Under the pieces are notes generated by a model. It was not told the origin of the DNA. It made no database searches and saw nothing but the letters and a program-made list of their open reading frames with translations. Below, piece after piece: positions 5,811 through 6,769 of a stretch of 6,769 nucleotides of DNA. Numbering within the stretch: the stretch's first letter is position 1; each line of letters begins with the position of its first letter. The translations under genes and the position numbers were made by a program. The stretch is from assembly GCA_035455605.1 (NCBI GenBank), contig DATIER010000278.1, positions 1 to 6,769 on the forward strand, given 5' to 3'. Source of the DNA: AC-32 sp035455605. GTDB taxonomy: Bacteria; Actinomycetota; Thermoleophilia; Gaiellales; Gaiellaceae.

Positions 5811-6769
5811 TTACGCGGATACGGGGTCAATCGGGTTCCACGACGCCTCGCGTGCGCGCACGAGCCGGTAGAGGGCCAGGTGCAGCGGCACCGGCACGCC
5901 CAGCTCCTCCGCCGCGCGTACCAGCGAGCCGGTGATGTGCTCGATCTCCGTGGGCCGGCGCGCCTCGACGTCCTCGAGCATCGACGGGTAGTGCCGGCTC
6001 CCGCGCCGGGTCGCGAGCACGTTCATCTCCCAGGGGTCCTCGTGCAACTCGACGCCCGCCGCCGCGGCCACCGCCTTGCCCTCCTCGACGAGCCCGAAGA
6101 CCAGATGCCCGAGGTCGCCAAGGTGCTCGCGTGCCGCGAAATGCCAGTCGTGGGGCAGCCCGGTCAGCGCCGCGACGGCGTTGACCGTGGCGTTGAAGAT
6201 CAGCTTCGACCACTGTGCCGGCCGGAGGTCGCGGAAGGCCCGCGCCTTCAGGCCGGACTCGACGATCAGCGCCGCGACCTCCTCGACGAGCTCGTAGGGC
6301 GTGTCGCCGTACGGGCCGAGCCAGGTCTCGGTGTCGAGGATGTACTCGACGTGCGCGTCGTCGTGCCTCGTCCCGCTCATGAACGTGACTGCCGAGATCA
6401 CGCGCCGGCCGGGAAACGCCGCCTCCGCGCCGAGCCCGTTCTGGACGGTCATGATCGCCGCGTTCGGCCAGTGCCCTGCCAGCAGCGCCGCGACCGCCTC
6501 GAGCTCCGTCGTCTTCGTCGCGACGAGCGCGAGCTCGGGCTCGGGCAGCGCGCCCGGGTCGGTGGCGGCGCGGACGTCGGCGGTGAAGTCGCCGCGGCCG
6601 GAGACGCGCAGGCCCCGCTCGGTCAGCGCGCTGGCATGTTCCTCGCGCCGGCAGAGCACCGACACGTCGCACACGCGCCCGAGGTGCCCCGCGAAGAGGC
6701 TGCCGATCACGCCGGCGCCGACTACGCAGACGCGCTCGACAGCGTCCTCCGCAACGCCTCGACCCCGCG
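5811..6769 (-). CDS. Ketopantoate reductase (ApbA/PanE) family oxidoreductase, KPR-A, start not resolved at window edge
   Basis: About 318 codons are open from the right edge to the TAA at 5811. Visible residues 12-22 read RVCVVGAGVIG (Rossmann GxGxxG, encoded at 6702-6719). They are followed by the NADPH-type basic pair in VLCRREEH (37-44), ATK (83-85), VQNGLG (108-113), WSKLIFNATVNAVAALTG (186-203) and SMLEDVEARRPTEIEH (262-277). K188, N192, N196, S262 and E274 keep the PanE active-site spacing, so catalysis looks intact. A GTG at 6710 is an in-frame codon inside the Rossmann motif and cannot be the true start. No ATG, GTG or TTG lies in frame between it and the edge. GGAGG at 6746-6750 points at a GTC codon at 6740, so the start is either beyond the window or non-standard. 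It is paralogous to KPR-B across the transporter genes. Its substrate is unknown. Confidence 0.9.
   Translation of the reverse strand, partial: RGRGVAEDAVERVCVVGAGVIGSLFAGHLGRVCDVSVLCRREEHASALTERGLRVSGRGDFTADVRAATDPGALPEPELALVATKTTELEAVAALLAGHWPNAAIMTVQNGLGAEAAFPGRRVISAVTFMSGTRHDDAHVEYILDTETWLGPYGDTPYELVEEVAALIVESGLKARAFRDLRPAQWSKLIFNATVNAVAALTGLPHDWHFAAREHLGDLGHLVFGLVEEGKAVAAAAGVELHEDPWEMNVLATRRGSRHYPSMLEDVEARRPTEIEHITGSLVRAAEELGVPVPLHLALYRLVRAREASWNPIDPVSA
6722..6769 (-). CDS. Possible C-terminal tail of an upstream gene
   Basis: A minus-strand frame different from KPR-A reads RGVEALRRTLSSASA and stops at TAG 6724-6722. The composition resembles an amphipathic C-terminal helix and end of a protein, and an overlapping junction would match the rest of this operon. 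Only 15 residues are visible, so no family can be named and it may be a chance frame. Confidence 0.25.
   Translation of the reverse strand, partial: RGVEALRRTLSSASA
6746..6750 (-). promoter_or_regulatory. Possible Shine-Dalgarno of KPR-A
   Basis: GGAGG on the minus strand, five bases ahead of the GTC codon at 6740-6738 from which a family-typical N-terminus (ERVCVVGAG) would follow. It is meaningful only if that codon is, or in the true genome was, a start codon. Confidence 0.35.

Noticed and set aside
1..6769. Defence system, prophage, CRISPR or mobile element
   Set aside because: No repeats, integrase, transposase, toxin or nuclease motifs are visible. All clearly assigned genes are metabolic or transport genes with uniform composition.

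Overview
The window is a compact, very GC-rich block (third codon positions almost always G or C) in which every supported gene lies on the minus strand. It therefore reads from high to low coordinates. The predominance of GTG starts and the GC content suggest a high-GC bacterium, most likely an actinomycete-type lineage. Thermoleophilia/Gaiellales-like genomes would fit, but nothing here fixes the taxon. There is no RNA gene, mobile element or CRISPR array, and the only unambiguous intergenic gap is 48 bp.

Layout in transcription order: a possible gene tail at the right edge (6722-6769); a ketopantoate-reductase-family oxidoreductase cut by the right edge (KPR-A, 5811-6769); 48 bp of spacer with a strong ribosome binding site; a secreted LivJ-type substrate-binding protein (4557-5762); ATPases LivG (3764-4546) and LivF (3058-3771); permeases LivH (2153-3061) and LivM (1140-2156); a second ketopantoate-reductase-family enzyme (KPR-B, 226-1143); and the first 76 codons of an M24/creatinase-fold protein (1-229) running off the left edge. 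From livG onward consecutive genes overlap: 8 bp at livG/livF, then four GTGA overlaps of 4 bp each. This points to one translationally coupled transcript.

The five central genes form a complete hydrophobic-amino-acid/amide (HAAT) ABC importer. Less usual is its framing by two divergent KPR paralogues plus an M24-fold hydrolase. The simplest reading is an uptake-and-processing operon: a small solute, possibly a peptide, amide or guanidino compound, is imported, hydrolysed by the M24 protein, and a 2-oxo or hydroxy-acid intermediate is reduced or oxidised by the two KPR enzymes. This pathway is inference; the substrate cannot be read from the sequence.

The most striking non-coding signal is a perfect 14-bp inverted repeat with a 5-nt loop (4482-4514). 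It sits just after the substrate-binding-protein stop, inside the first codons of livG, where the protein carries a non-homologous N-terminal extension. It is a good candidate for setting the ratio of binding protein to transporter.
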